A DNA stretch of 64,000 nucleotides, from positions 2,046,001-2,110,000 of the forward strand of contig CADCXD010000002.1 of assembly GCA_902806575.1 (NCBI GenBank). The letters are read 5' to 3'. The notes beneath the pieces are model-generated. The model was given only the letters and a program-made list of their open reading frames with translations. It was not told the DNA's origin and ran no database searches. Shown piece after piece: positions 35,106 to 46,713 of the stretch. The first letter of the stretch is position 1. Each line of letters starts with the position of its first letter. The position numbers were made by a program, and so were the translations under genes. Origin of the DNA: Jackrogersella multiformis. Its lineage: Eukaryota; Ascomycota; Sordariomycetes; Xylariales; Hypoxylaceae.

Positions 35106-37314
35106 GCTGCTTGCTTCGATTTTTTTTCTTTTTCTTTTCTTTATTTCCTCGTCGTGTTCGTCGTTGATAACCTACCTGTCTAGATTAGGTTAGGTAAATA
35201 GTTGATATACAAAATTGAAGAATTAGGTATAAATGCACCGAGGCAGCCAGGTAGGTAATCAGTTGATCTGTGTACCGACCGACAAATTCATAGCAGTGGA
35301 AAGGGGAGGATCTCAATTGACCAATTGAAATCCTCAAAAAGATTCAAAGACAACGGTTTGGAACAACCTTGTTCCCTCAAATGTCTTCAAATGTCTTCTC
35401 AGGGTTCCGGATGTCATGACAACACAATAAGAGGTTATCCTTTTTAATCTTGCTTTTATGGTATATGTATATTTTAGGTTATATATTATATTAATTGTAG
35501 CCTGTAGGCTCTTAACAAATGGTTAGATTTCAACTTCCACCTTATGAAATCATTCATATGAGTGTCCAATTAATGCGAATTATGTTGGGAGGATTGCTGT
35601 CTCGTGAGGCCAGATAATTAAGTCCGTTTAGGTTTTGAAAGGGGTCCGTCGCTATTGAACGAATCAATCGGTAAAGGCTAGGTACCTGTATGTGTATAGT
35701 ATACAAGAGACTCATCTTGTAGTAACTGGCGTCGCAAGCAGTTCATTTATCAATTTCTAATTGATCCATGATATCATCTTATGCCACATAAGGTGGTCGT
35801 CAATAACAAGTTTGAAGCCCACTCGGGTACCAGGACAGGATTGGTGATATTTAGTAATATCTTATTGAAAATTAGCGGCGGCAGGGTGGAAGTAACCTGA
35901 GAGATGTTTCTTGTAATTGGGTTTTACATAGCACTTACATATCCTATGACTTAAACGGCTACCTTGATTACTTGAAGCCTGTACGGCAGTAGATGTCTAT
36001 GCTAATATAAACCCTACTTCTAGGAAACAGTATATTTACCTAGTATAGGTAAACTGAATTTTAACTATGACCAACTTGTAAAATATAGATTCTGAAGAGG
36101 CGTCTTTCGCTTCGTACTCCAACTGTGGCGATACGGTGGTAGCTGGGCAATATTAGGTGTCGATCGGTGATATTCCCTTTCACGGACTGTCTTCCGCCCT
36201 CATAATAGTCGCCGTGTAGCTAAGGGATAGGAAGTAGACCACAGTGTCGTGCCGGGAATTGCATTCCGGGGAAGACCAGTACCACATGTCAAGGGTTAGT
36301 CACGCCTCCGGTAAGTCTAGGGGATCTAGATCGGGTGTGGAGATTTCGTAGATTTGATACCTACCTAGGTATTGGCCGCGGAATACCGCATATGCATGTA
36401 CATGCACGGTACGATAGACTGAAATTGTGAACCCGGTTGATGAATACATGACATAGACACCGGGCTAGATCCGAGCCAGCTACGGCCCGAGTGGTACTCT
36501 TGACGTCGCAGCCGCGGGTGAGCTACCGGTCGATTTCGTTGGCTACCGATAGAAGTGGTCGGCCCGTACGGCATCTTCGACAGACGAGCACAAATAACAT
36601 CTGATTGAAATAATGGGGTGTCTATGTCGTGGATACGAGGCCTAGACCATTGGCTCCTGCTATATTGAAGCCCTAAGCCTGATGTATATGTAAACTGGAG
36701 ATATCTATCATTGGTAGCAATCGGAAAGGAGATGCTACAGGTCATAATTTTTGCTTTCGAGGTGTGGATAAGGACTGTGCTATGTGACAAACCGAATCTC
36801 ATCGTCGTGGTGATATAGGGAAGAGATCGTTGCCAGTGGCAATGGTGGTGGCAGTGGCTTCGCAGCTCACAAGGAATATCTCCTGCTTGCCCATGCAGCT
36901 GTAAGGATACCGACCTATCCACTTCACAGTATTTATGCTGCTACCGTAGGAGAAGGCGGGTTATCTCTGATGCTTATACGTGAATCGGAAGCCAACTCGC
37001 CGCCACCGTCCTGTATTCTGCATAGCGAATCTCACCGGTTTCAATATCAGCGCCATGAGTTCATACATACCGAACTTCTAGCTTCGAAAGACTACTAACG
37101 TCAGATCAACATCAGCTGGAGGCATTCATCATACGCTACTCTGTACGTATCTGCTAGCAGCAAATATGACAGCAGCATGGGGCAAGCCTTCGAAATTAGA
37201 TCCTCCAGTCTCGTACTTAAAAAGATAAGCCTAAGTACCTTAGGTAAGTAGGTTATGAAACCAGAAGGCTCGAATTGAGAAGATAATCTTAAAGCCTCAC
37301 TTTAAACGCCTGTC
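35106..37314. other. Gene-poor intergenic region
   Basis: I see no gene I trust. The stretch 35430-36070 is AT-rich. The longest frame, 185 codons on the minus strand at 36365-36922, has high His/Ser/Arg content and no domain. Words of the ACCTAGGT type occur near 35680 and 36359-36371. Confidence 0.5.
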
Positions 37315-38670
37315 ATGGACGCCTCTACCATGGCTAAATTTTCCGACATAGCAACATTTGGCTTCGAGCTTGAATTCCTGATGTGTTTCAGAGAGTCGGA
37401 CACCATACCTTCTTTGCAGTTAAAGCATGGAGGATATAGTGTATCTCTTCAGCAGACACCCCTAGAGCCATTCGGTCCGGCCAAGAGTGGTGATGAAGAC
37501 CACGAAATCCATATGAAGAGGTTGCATTACATCGGAGGTGAGGTCGCGAATAAGCTGTCCGAAGCTGGAATAGCAACGGTTTTCCGAGAAAAAGGCCACC
37601 CTAAATATCAGGAAGCACCTCATCTCGATAACAAGGAGCCTGGGCTAGGGAGTTTCGATGATTTCTGCTATAGTTCCTACAAGAAAAGCTCTGTCGTGCC
37701 GGAGGAAATAATGATATGGACGGACCCTGAAGCGAACGGAAAGCGCATGGCCGTGAGACCTGAAACGCGAGAGGGCCACTTCTGGCTCGGTCTCGAGTTC
37801 GTCAGCAAGGCGTACCGATACTGTGATTTCAAGTCCATGAAGTCGGAGCTCGACGTCGTTTGCAGAACGCTGCGAGAAAATTACTCTGTTAGTATCAACG
37901 CAGGCAGAGATTCGATCTATGCTTCGAGCCGCTGTGGTGTTCATGTCCACTGGGGCATTAGTGGATGTGAATACGACATATTAACCGTCAAGAGGATCCT
38001 CACGCTCATGTGGGTGGCAGAGGAGAAGCTGATGGGCTTACACGCCACGTGGCGGCAGGGTGCGAGGAAGTATGCTGCGCTGTTACAGCAGGGAACGAAT
38101 ATGGCGAGTGACAACGTTTCCAAGCTCCCGAGTTGGATCGACGACCTTGGAAACGGAGATTGGATTCACGAGATGGAGCAGAACGTCCCGACCGGAGTTC
38201 GCGAGTCTCTCCACCGGGGTAGACCAAAGATCCAATGGATATGGCGGGCCGAGACAGTGAATGACCTCGTAATGCTGGCAGGCGAAGTCAATAAGTCGCG
38301 TAGGGCCTCGGTCGCCATCACGGAGCTTCTGCCGGCTGCCTCGAGCTTCGCGGGAAAGGTTCGCCGGAGCCAGCTAGACACGATCGAATTTCGACATATG
38401 CAAGGTTCATTGCACCCGACCCTGATCGTCGCCTGGGTTGATGTCACCGCTGCTATCGTGCGTGGATGCGTTGACATGTCGCCGGAAACCTTCGCACGTT
38501 TCCTGAAGGGCATCGCAACCTGCGTCTCAGACACGAACCTAACTGCTCAAGAACTTTTGAGAGAGTTAAATGTTGCTCCCGAAACATGTAGCATATTTAG
38601 CACGTTCAACCAGCAGCGTCTGGATCAGGAAGCCGACTCGAAGATTTCGGTCTTCTTATCCGAGCTGTAG
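37315..38670 (+). CDS. Amidoligase-family protein (putative peptide amidoligase)
   Basis: A protein of 451 aa in a single exon. It matches the glutamine-synthetase-fold amidoligase family (PF12224 type), ATP-dependent enzymes expected to join amines to carboxylates of peptides or proteins. Signatures in order: TFGFELEF with G16-x-E18 at the N-terminus, LGLEFVSKAYRY near residue 160, CGVHVHWG (C207, G208, H210, H212) and TIEFRHMQGSLHP with E358 and R360. These are the acid, His and Arg positions that bind metal, ATP and substrate in the fold, and all are present, so the enzyme may be active. The substrate is unknown for fungal members. It is followed by an unrecognised gene, an F-box/WD40 gene and a glutamine amidotransferase gene, though at spacings normal for this genome. 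Third codon positions are mixed, unlike its G/C-biased neighbours. Confidence 0.85.
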   Translation: MDASTMAKFSDIATFGFELEFLMCFRESDTIPSLQLKHGGYSVSLQQTPLEPFGPAKSGDEDHEIHMKRLHYIGGEVANKLSEAGIATVFREKGHPKYQEAPHLDNKEPGLGSFDDFCYSSYKKSSVVPEEIMIWTDPEANGKRMAVRPETREGHFWLGLEFVSKAYRYCDFKSMKSELDVVCRTLRENYSVSINAGRDSIYASSRCGVHVHWGISGCEYDILTVKRILTLMWVAEEKLMGLHATWRQGARKYAALLQQGTNMASDNVSKLPSWIDDLGNGDWIHEMEQNVPTGVRESLHRGRPKIQWIWRAETVNDLVMLAGEVNKSRRASVAITELLPAASSFAGKVRRSQLDTIEFRHMQGSLHPTLIVAWVDVTAAIVRGCVDMSPETFARFLKGIATCVSDTNLTAQELLRELNVAPETCSIFSTFNQQRLDQEADSKISVFLSEL

Positions 38671-39441
38671 GAGACCTCGCCCAAAGAAAACTCGGATGAC
38701 ATAACGAAACTCACCGACGTGCTGATCGGAAAGAGTTCTCGGTGGGTGGAAGAGGTGGTTCTTCGTAATATAGAAAACTTGATAAATTTACTGGGCTGTC
38801 GGGAAAGAACCTAAGTTTGAATATGGAAAATTGTTAGCTGAACATGGTCGATATGCTGATATGTTTAAATGAATTGAGCCTCTTACCCAAGTACTAGCTA
38901 GGCCCCTATGTGGTCTAAATAGGGGTAAACTACATAGCACCGAGAAAGGGTTAATTGAATTGTTTGTTGAGGATTTAAAAAAAGTCGCTTTGCCTATCCT
39001 CTCGGCGGGAGCCTACCAAAGTCATATATGCGTAGACCAATCGAAATAATTCAAATAAAATACCAGTGCTAGTATGCAGGCTGCCGATGTTTGGGTGTCT
39101 ACAACGGCACTTTGCAGCAGACGGTGCCTAATCGTGGCCCCAACAATACGTTTGATGCGGCACAAGCTCTAGGCAGCATCGGCTGCCAAGAATATCTGTG
39201 TAGGTATTCGTTAGCTCGAAGAATGTGCAACAGAAAATCCTGGGGAAATAGCCCCAAAAATCGAAGGTGGACAGATGAGTCAACGGTATATAAAGGTCCA
39301 TTGCGGCGTCTGAGGAGTCTAACTATTTCTCTCCTGCATACTCTACTTTAACCTACTTTGGGCTCTTGTTGCGATTGATTACCCGACTCGTAGTTTTTGT
39401 TCATCTCAAGTAAACCTTCACCTGTTCCAACAATACGAACA
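38671..39441. other. Intergenic with promoter of the 298-aa gene
   Basis: No gene seen. It contains a TATATAAAGG element (listed separately) and a CT-rich stretch at 39325-39345 just after it, both of which support transcription of the next gene. Confidence 0.5.
39287..39296 (+). promoter_or_regulatory. TATA box candidate
   Basis: TATATAAAGG lies 146 bases before the start codon at 39442 and is followed by pyrimidine-rich sequence, a usual fungal core-promoter arrangement. Confidence 0.5.
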
Positions 39442-40391
39442 ATGGCTACACCAAAGGAGGTTAAACAGGTGGTACACCCGGAGGTTATGCTACCCATAAG
39501 CCCGAGTGCTTCTTCATTGAGCGAGGATGGAGACGCCAAAACTATGGCAGAAGGGACGCAAGACATTAATGATGACGCTATATCTATCTTGTCTATGGTG
39601 TCTTTTCCGGACCACGCAGGGCGAAAGGGGTTGTAGGTCACAAAAGGCTTCAGTCGTTCATGTGAGCAGACCTGACTTTAAATAGTACCGTTTCGGACGA
39701 CGATCCAACGAAGACAGTGTATGAGGCTTATGAGCTTGTCAGCTTCGAAGACACTTTAACCCGGAGCACTTGGAAGACTATTTGTGGTATTAAGTTCGGT
39801 CTTAAGTGGAAGGCCTTGGTAGATGGATTCGTAGAAGTCAAACCCTTGACCGAGTACGACCAGGGAGAGCTCGCTGAATTATACGCGAATGCCGTTCGAG
39901 AGTATGAGGCTAAAGGTGCCAAGAGGGGAAAACCCTATGCTCAGGACCTAGCCAACCGAGTCTTCCGTCTAGATGCAGATATGTATAACAGACTCGAGTA
40001 CCTCGTGAACGACAAGATGAGGGCGACGAACAAGTCGCCATTTCGCCGACGTGGATGGCGAGTTGTGGTGCTCGAGGAAGGCGAATTCCAGATGACAGAG
40101 CTACTCCCTGAGCGCAAGAAGGGTCTCTTCCGAAACTATCGGGAGACGCCGGCTATACACCGATATTTCATCGTCCTCCGCGGCGAGGAGGTCAAGAGGG
40201 CCAAAGACAACGGGGGCTGGCGGCATTTTTGCCGCTACTCTAACCCATGGTGCAAAATCGATGTGCGAGAGACCCGGGAGGCACGTAAAGAGCACCGGGA
40301 ACACTTTGAAAAGGTCAACCAGAAGCTGGATGCGAGACGAGGCCCTATCATTCGTAACGTGCCGAATATGACGAATATGAGGAGGTTTTGA
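39442..40391 (+). CDS. Unrecognised 298-aa protein
   Basis: Two exons (39442-39632, 39686-40391) joined over a 53-nt intron with a GTAGGT donor and an AATAG end, phase 2. The N-terminal 70 residues are low-complexity and acidic/Ser-rich. The rest is ordered and very charged: LVSFEDTLTRSTWKTICGIK, then RVFRLDADMYNRLEYLVNDK, SPFRRRGWRVVVLEEGEFQM, RYFIVLRGEEVKRAKDNGGW and a basic end. Such a mixture of Trp, Arg and Glu suggests a folded intracellular or nuclear protein. There is no signal peptide or membrane span. I do not recognise the family. The TATA element upstream and the clean intron argue that the gene is real. It lies in the same direction as, and 771 bases after, the amidoligase gene. 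Confidence 0.65.
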
Positions 40392-42839
40392 CGTGGTATA
40401 TGGTTGGCGCCATGCTAAGCAACGAAAGCTTCGGTTTCCTTGGTGTTTCCTCATGACGCGACGGTATATCTCCAAGAATGATGTTACGAGATAAATGAAT
40501 TACCTACCTACCTTGGTACTTAGGTAGGTATGAATTAATAGGAGGAGGAAGTTTGTAGTTTCTCAACTTGACAGCCTTGGCGGATCGGAGGTAGAGGTGC
40601 CATGGATGCTTAGAATATGTATGGGTAGGGGTAGGAAACCTTCATTAGGTATACGAAATACGAAATAGCTTTCTGAGATGAGGCTGACCATCCTTTACCA
40701 AACAGGGGTGGCATATTGAATTCTCGCGATGTATTACCTATTCGTAATTAACACTGGCAGACTGGTTCTCGAAGGATACGACGTCAGCAGGAGGACTTAG
40801 GATTCGGAGGGAATCTTAGCACGGGGCTCAGCAAAAATTGTATTAGCTGAGTTGGTGACATTCTAGAGCGCGTAAGAAATCTAGTGGCTGTATATTCGAG
40901 CTTAATTGGAATCTTGATAGGATCTTGATAGGATCTTGAGATATCTCATACCGGTCCGGTAGTCCGGAGTGGCTGCTTATGAGTTGGGTAAGATTCTAGG
41001 ATTCCCACTTATCCAACAAAGGTTTAGGTAATTTATACGCCCACATTACCTCTACCTCCCTAGGCAGGTACCTGATAATATTATTCATATATTCAGTAAA
41101 ATGTGGCATTGAAACAAGGCGTACAACCTTAAAAGAAGTTTTGCGCTGAAACAATAGTCTAAATACCTAGGTACATATTAAAAGCTCTGGAGGTACAAAG
41201 ATTAGCTAACGCATATGCGACATACAGATTATTTGCTGTATTCATCTCCCAAACTTTAATTAAATTGTATCCATATTCTACCTAGGTTAATGATCTATTA
41301 TCTTATCAGCAGTCCCTTTATATATATACCTACCTAGGTAGGTATTTAAACTACGAGACCTCATAACCTTCAGTTTATGGACTTCGCAGCTTCGTTAGGT
41401 ACCTACCTAGGTATATATATTGATTATCCATTGTCCTATTGTCTTTTGAAGAAACATTTGGGCTTCGTCATGGGTGGCTTCCCATGCTGCAAGTCAGACA
41501 ACTTCGGAAGCTATTAGTAGGCATTCCCGTACTTAGAACATGAACGGGGATCCCCGACCTTCGCTTCAGCCGTAACTGCATCATCCCGTCTTTTGGAAAC
41601 TTTGAAGTGGGAAGGGGAAATTTTTATTTTTCCCTTGGTCCTGCTTATCAACCACTCCATCGCTTCTAGACTTCTATGTACACTATGTACCTAGGTAGAT
41701 GCGAAAGCTACAAACCGAACCCCAGGAAGTGAGAGAGAAAAAAGTGGGAACCTTGGAACCCTTATTCTTAATACGCTTTGCATACTTAGGTAGTGTACCT
41801 ATCATGTAGGTACCTAGTCAGGGGAACTACATATTAATGCGATTTCTTTGACTAGGTACTACCTACTACCTACCTAGGTAAGGCTAGGTAGCATTACATA
41901 CGGCCTAGATATGTAATGTACATTACCTACCTAGGTTGATAGACTAGAAACATCCTGCAGATATCCGGAAGTGCCTAGCTTGATTTTAGTCGCTAGCGAA
42001 AATACACCTAGGTACCTAGTGTAAGTAGATATTTCCTTTTGCGTCAGTCTACATCCTGTCATGTCTGACTCAGGAGAGGCAAATAAAGAAGGGAATGGAC
42101 TCATGAAATAGCCTTTAGAAGGGACTAAAATAAAAGGTGTGTGGGGTGCACCTGGGGACCTGGGCACACCTGGGCACTGGCAGAAAACTTAGATATGTAC
42201 CTACCTAGGTAGGTACATAAGGTAGGTACCTAGTGCAGAAGGTACCTAAGTACTATGTAGTGCAGAATACCGGGTAGGAGGGTACCCTGACACTTAAGGT
42301 AACTTCCAAAGATCCATGATTCCAAGGGTTCTTCATAGCATACCTGGTAGCAATTTCTCCAATTTCTCACCAATAAAGAGCGGGTGCTGGCATTTGAACA
42401 TTTTCACCGACCAGCCACAAAAAAGATTATTGACACTTCCACTACCTACTACACCTTACCTACTAACTACACCATTACCGGCTTACATTCTTTTTCGCCT
42501 TACCGGCGCATTGTTTACTTCACATACCGTCCGTTCTTTCTGGCTTTTCTGCCTCTATCCCTCTCGCGCGATCAATCACTTTCCCTCTGACGCCGAGTTT
42601 ATTTTTTATTGTTCTTTACATTTTGCCTGTTATTTCCTCATCATTTCTTCACTTTGTTTGCCGTACTTACCTAGATACTTAGGTCGGTATCCTTCACTTC
42701 ATTTCACTCACATCACGCCACGCACATACAGTAGTCGAGACCGATATTTTCCAAGCCCTCGTCTAATTAGGTAGCTACCCATAAACATACAACTCCTATC
42801 CCCGAGTCTCGAAATCTACCTAGGTAGTTGGCCTTCGCC
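40392..42839. other. Gene-poor region densest in ACCTAGGT words
   Basis: No gene found. A GATCTTGATAG direct repeat (three copies) is at 40912-40938. The CT-rich stretch 42480-42760 is probably the promoter and leader of the F-box gene. Many ACCTAGGT clusters lie between 40500 and 42260. Confidence 0.55.
41328..42250. repeat. ACCTAGGT repeat field
   Basis: At least ten copies of the self-complementary word in about 900 bases, for example at 41328-41345, 41395-41413, 41688-41698, 41806-41818, 41862-41890, 41925-41937, 42005-42020 and 42199-42232. Copies differ in length (two to five ACCT/AGGT units) and in small substitutions, so they are not copies of one longer element. Confidence 0.8.
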
Positions 42840-44911
42840 ATGGTCCCCTCTACGTCCAATAGCCCTCCTCCAACTGGGCATTTAACCACCATCCTGCACG
42901 GAACCTCGGCGTCATCGAGCGCGAGTTCGTACTCGCATGACACCGGTATGGAACCTGGTGATCAACAAGACTCCGCCAGACCGACGGCTTCGAACCCCTT
43001 CCGAAGATCTCGCAATGGGAGCTTCTCTGGCGACTCCATCAAGGGTAGGATCAGGCGAGCATCGTTATCTATAAAAGGCATCGTTCTCCGCGAGCGCCGA
43101 GGATCAGAGTCTGCTGCCGATAGCAGCGAACTGCGCTCAACCACTTCGCACTCCCCCTGGCACAAGCTGCGACAGGCTGCTAGCTTCCGACACTCGAGGT
43201 CCTCCTATGGTAGCCCTGGTGCCTTAGAGACCATCTACTCGCCCCTCCAAGCCGAGTTTCCGAGCCTTCCCGTCCCTGGAAATGGCCTTGAGCCTCCCAT
43301 AATCCCCTGGCATACAGGTGCCGCCGCCAAAGCGGCAGCAGCTTTGCAGAACGAGTCGTTGAGTCACGCACGTCATTACCAGGAGTTAGTCTCCCTCGCC
43401 GAAGCTCAGAATGATCGTGAAAGCGGAATCGGAATTACTTTCACTCTGTCTACGTCTGAGGTCGATGAGGAGGAGGGTGCGCCTATAATCAGAAAAGACT
43501 TTATAGTCGAGTTGCCCTCCGAGCTTGCCGTGCAGATCCTGTCTTACTTAGATGCTGCCCAGCTGGGGACTGCCGGTAGAGTATCCAAGTTTTGGCATGG
43601 CATAATCCAAGACCAGCATGTCTGGCGTCAATCTTTCCTTAGGGAAAAGACAAATACCTACGCGACGAGTCGCCCGGTCCTGCCCGGAACCGGTTCTGGT
43701 ATACCCTCAATTCGGCCCGAGAACGACTGGCAAGAGATCTATAAAGCGCGACAGGAACTGGACAAGCGATGGAAGTTGGGAAAAGAGGCTCGCGCTATCT
43801 TCCTGTACGGGCACACGGATAGCGTCTATTGCCAGCAGTTCGACGAGTAAGTATTTTTATTCTTCATATCATCATTTTGATTTACGACCTTTACTAACTT
43901 GTAGATAGGAACAAAATCATAACTGGTTCCCGAGATAAGACTATTCGGATCTGGGATATGCACACTCTACAGTGTCGTCTCATCATTGGGCCGCCGCGGG
44001 CTATCAATGACAGTTCGATCCTGTTCGATCAAACCGGCCATCCGATGCACTACGCTCTATGCCCCGACAATCAACAGGTAAACCCGTCGGTCCCTGTCAC
44101 TGTCTCGTTCCCCATCCACCACAGCGCATCCATCCTTTGTCTTCAGTACGACGAAGATATCCTCGTGACCGGTTCTTCGGATTCTACTTGCATCGTCTAC
44201 AGTGTACGCTCAGGATATCGTCCCGTTCGCCGCCTTCAGTTTCATACCGCCGCCGTTCTCGATCTAGCCTTCGACGACAAGCATATCGTGACATGCTCTA
44301 AGGACTGCAGCATCTGCGTGTGGGATCGGGCCACAGGTGCTCTAATCAAGCAGCTAAACGGCCATACCGGACCCGTCAATGCGGTACAGATGCGCGGAAA
44401 CACTCTTGTGTCTTGCTCTGGAGACTTCACTGTGAAGCTTTGGAACATCGACAGCGGCAGAGTGATCCGCGAACTCGCAGGCCACACTAAGGGTCTCGCC
44501 TGTAGTCAGTTCTCCGAAGACGGCCGTTATGTCGCTTCTGCCGGGAGCGACAAGGTGATTCGCATCTGGGATGCCAACACCGGCGAATGCCTTCGGGAGA
44601 TACAAGCACACGAGAGTCTCGTTCGCAGCTTGCACATCGACAGCATCAGCGGCCGTCTCATCAGTGGCAGCTACGACACTGACATTAAGGTCTTCGATAT
44701 GGAAACTGGTCAGCAGCACCTAGATTTCCCCGGTTGGCATGCCAGCTGGGTGCTTAGCGCCAAGTGCGACTACAGGCGCATCGTCAGCACCGGGCAGGAC
44801 GCCAAGATCCTGATTATGGACTTCGGTGCCGATGTGCCGAATATCAGGATGCTCGAGAGTTCTCGCAAGCCCGAAGTTGGATGTGAGATCCGCAACGCCG
44901 GATTTATATGA
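42840..44911 (+). CDS. F-box/WD40 repeat protein, SCF ubiquitin-ligase adaptor
   Basis: A protein of about 669 aa in two exons (42840-43846, 43909-44911; 62-nt intron with GTAAGT donor). The N-terminal 215 residues are Ser/Arg/Pro-rich and disordered. An F-box follows at about residues 219-262 (FIVELPSELAVQILSYLDAA, then VSKFWHGII and VWRQSF), which would bind Skp1. Residues 325-660 form seven WD40 repeats with GH...WD or W-N spacing, such as YGHTDSVYCQQFDE, IITGSRDKTIRIWDM, LVSCSGDFTVKLWNI and YVASAGSDKVIRIWDA, a propeller that would bind phosphorylated substrate. It is the substrate receptor of an SCF complex, as with yeast Cdc4 and Met30 or Neurospora FWD-1; I cannot say which ortholog it is. 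The start at ATG 42840 is the first one in frame. Confidence 0.92.
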
Positions 44912-45736
44912 CGGGGCGGACGACACTAAGTCAAAGCTTAGGGGAGATAATATGTAATCACGACCAAGCGTTTGGATCGTCAGTCTACGGGAAATCTGTT
45001 TCGTATGATTCTGACAATTGATCAACGACGAACCCATCACGAGTTTCCTTTTAATGACGATTTTCCGCCGAGAGAGGTTCTCGTTTTGGGACACGGAATA
45101 CGGACCAGGGGGGGATGTGTTCACTTCTATAATTCTTTTGTGCATCGCGAAGCATAGCCTGGCGTCTTAAGACCCCTCACGGGATAAGGGGCAGACTTGT
45201 GGAATTGTCTGTCCAGACAATCTTCATTTGAACCGAAATAGATCCACCAAATTCGGTGTATGGAAAAAAAGGGAAGGCAGACTTAGATCAGGAGTTCGGA
45301 CTTGCCACTTGCAGTTTTTGCATCGGGTGCATCAAGATTATTTCGAGCCCTTTATTTTGGCAATCATGTTTTGCCTATAGCACACCTATTGTGCCGCATA
45401 TAGTGTAGACCTGCATTACGGGTTTCCCAAGTACATATGAGAAAATAGCGTTCAATTGACCCTCTGTTTACATTGCGGATGAGGAACATGAATTGTATTA
45501 TACTAATAAATATCCTTGATATAATGCCGAGATTTGCTGTTTTAGGTCTGATGAACTCATTTCATCTGTTAACCTGTCCCGAGGTATAATATTAGGTACT
45601 AATATTCCCCCAACATTGAAATATAGGCTTTAAAGTAAATAGACCTCAATCATCTTCACTTGAGGCTTACGGGAGCAACGTCGCATGTGGTCCCTACCTA
45701 GGTAAGTAAGTACCACTGATATAAGCAAATAATATG
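44912..45736. other. Convergent intergenic region
   Basis: Spacer between the ends of the F-box gene and the amidotransferase gene. No gene seen. One CCTACCTAGGTAAG word occurs near 45694-45707. Confidence 0.5.
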
Positions 45737-46713
45737 TTACATTTTGCTTGGTTTGTCTACAATCCCAGTCCCCAACACCGGCGGTTCCCAAACCCACTCC
45801 AAGATACGCTTCCAGACGGCGGCGCCGTCGTGTTCCATATATATCAATTCCTGCAACCGAGCCCAAGCCTTCTCGTCCAGAGTGGCGTCAAATCCAAACC
45901 ACCGCATCGAGTCGTGCATCCGCAGCCGCGCCGTCTCCGCGTCCTTCTCCGGGTGTCCCTGGAACGTTAGTATCGTGTTGCTCTCATTCCGTAGGCACTG
46001 GTTGCCCTGCGCCAGCTGCACGAAGGCTGCCGGAGCTACGGCGACCTCGCGCCGGTGGTGCTGATGCAGTCTGAAAGAACCCAGGGCGGCTGCGTCGGGG
46101 AAGAACTCTCTTCCTGTTTCTGTCAGGTTCACAGAAGCCACGCCCATCTGTACGTCTTGATTAGCTTTTGGTTTTATGTTATGTAGGTATACATATGATA
46201 ATATCTATGATGATACACTAGGTATGTATGATAACATATAATGATGATATATGATGATACATATGACGATACATATGTATGTGGGACAGAACATGTAAGA
46301 CAATATTGCTAAGAGCCAACACTGACTTCTGGATACGCAGCATCGACAACCTTGCCGCCGAAAACTCGTGAGATGGTCTGATGCCCCCAGCAGATCCCCA
46401 GGACCTTCTTCTCGGGGAACTGGACCACAAGACGGCGGATAAACTCATGTACGTCGATGATCCACTGATGCGACTTTCGTGGGTCAACGTTGGATCCGCC
46501 GAAGACGATCAGGTCGAAGCATTTCGGGTCGGGAAACTCGCCGCTCTTGTTGGCCGGCTCGTAGAAGGCTAGCCTGGCATCTGGGGCGACGGCGCCGATG
46601 GTCCTCTCATAGGAGGCCCTGATGGCGGGGAGAAGGCGCGAACGGAACGAGTTGAGAAGGATGGCGATGCGGAGCGGTTGCTGTAGTTCGGCGCCGGGCG
46701 CTACAGAAAACAT
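45737..46713 (-). CDS. Class I glutamine amidotransferase-like protein
   Basis: A protein of about 265 aa in two exons (46713-46327, 46147-45737). The 179-nt intron has a GTCAGT donor and is in phase 0. The triad of class I amidotransferases is complete: C108 in LGICWGHQ, and H194 and E196 in TFQGHPE. The oxyanion region FGGSN precedes the Cys. The domain makes up the whole protein and there is no synthetase domain, so it could hydrolyse gamma-glutamyl bonds or supply ammonia to an unknown partner; proteins of this type include fungal stand-alone enzymes of poorly known function. The start was chosen at MFSVAPGAELQQ because upstream residues look like untranslated sequence. It ends toward the F-box gene. 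Confidence 0.88.
46190..46281. repeat. ATGATA-rich repeat in amidotransferase intron
   Basis: Degenerate ATGATGATA and CATATGA units fill much of the single intron of the amidotransferase gene and explain its larger size. Confidence 0.7.

Noticed and set aside
36365..36922. 185-codon minus-strand open frame
   Set aside because: High Ser/His/Arg content, no domain, no promoter signal and no splice partner; fits a chance frame in intergenic DNA.
41328..42250. CRISPR-like or satellite array
   Set aside because: Word lengths and spacings are irregular and there are no constant repeats with unique spacers; a nuclear fungal locus is also the wrong setting.
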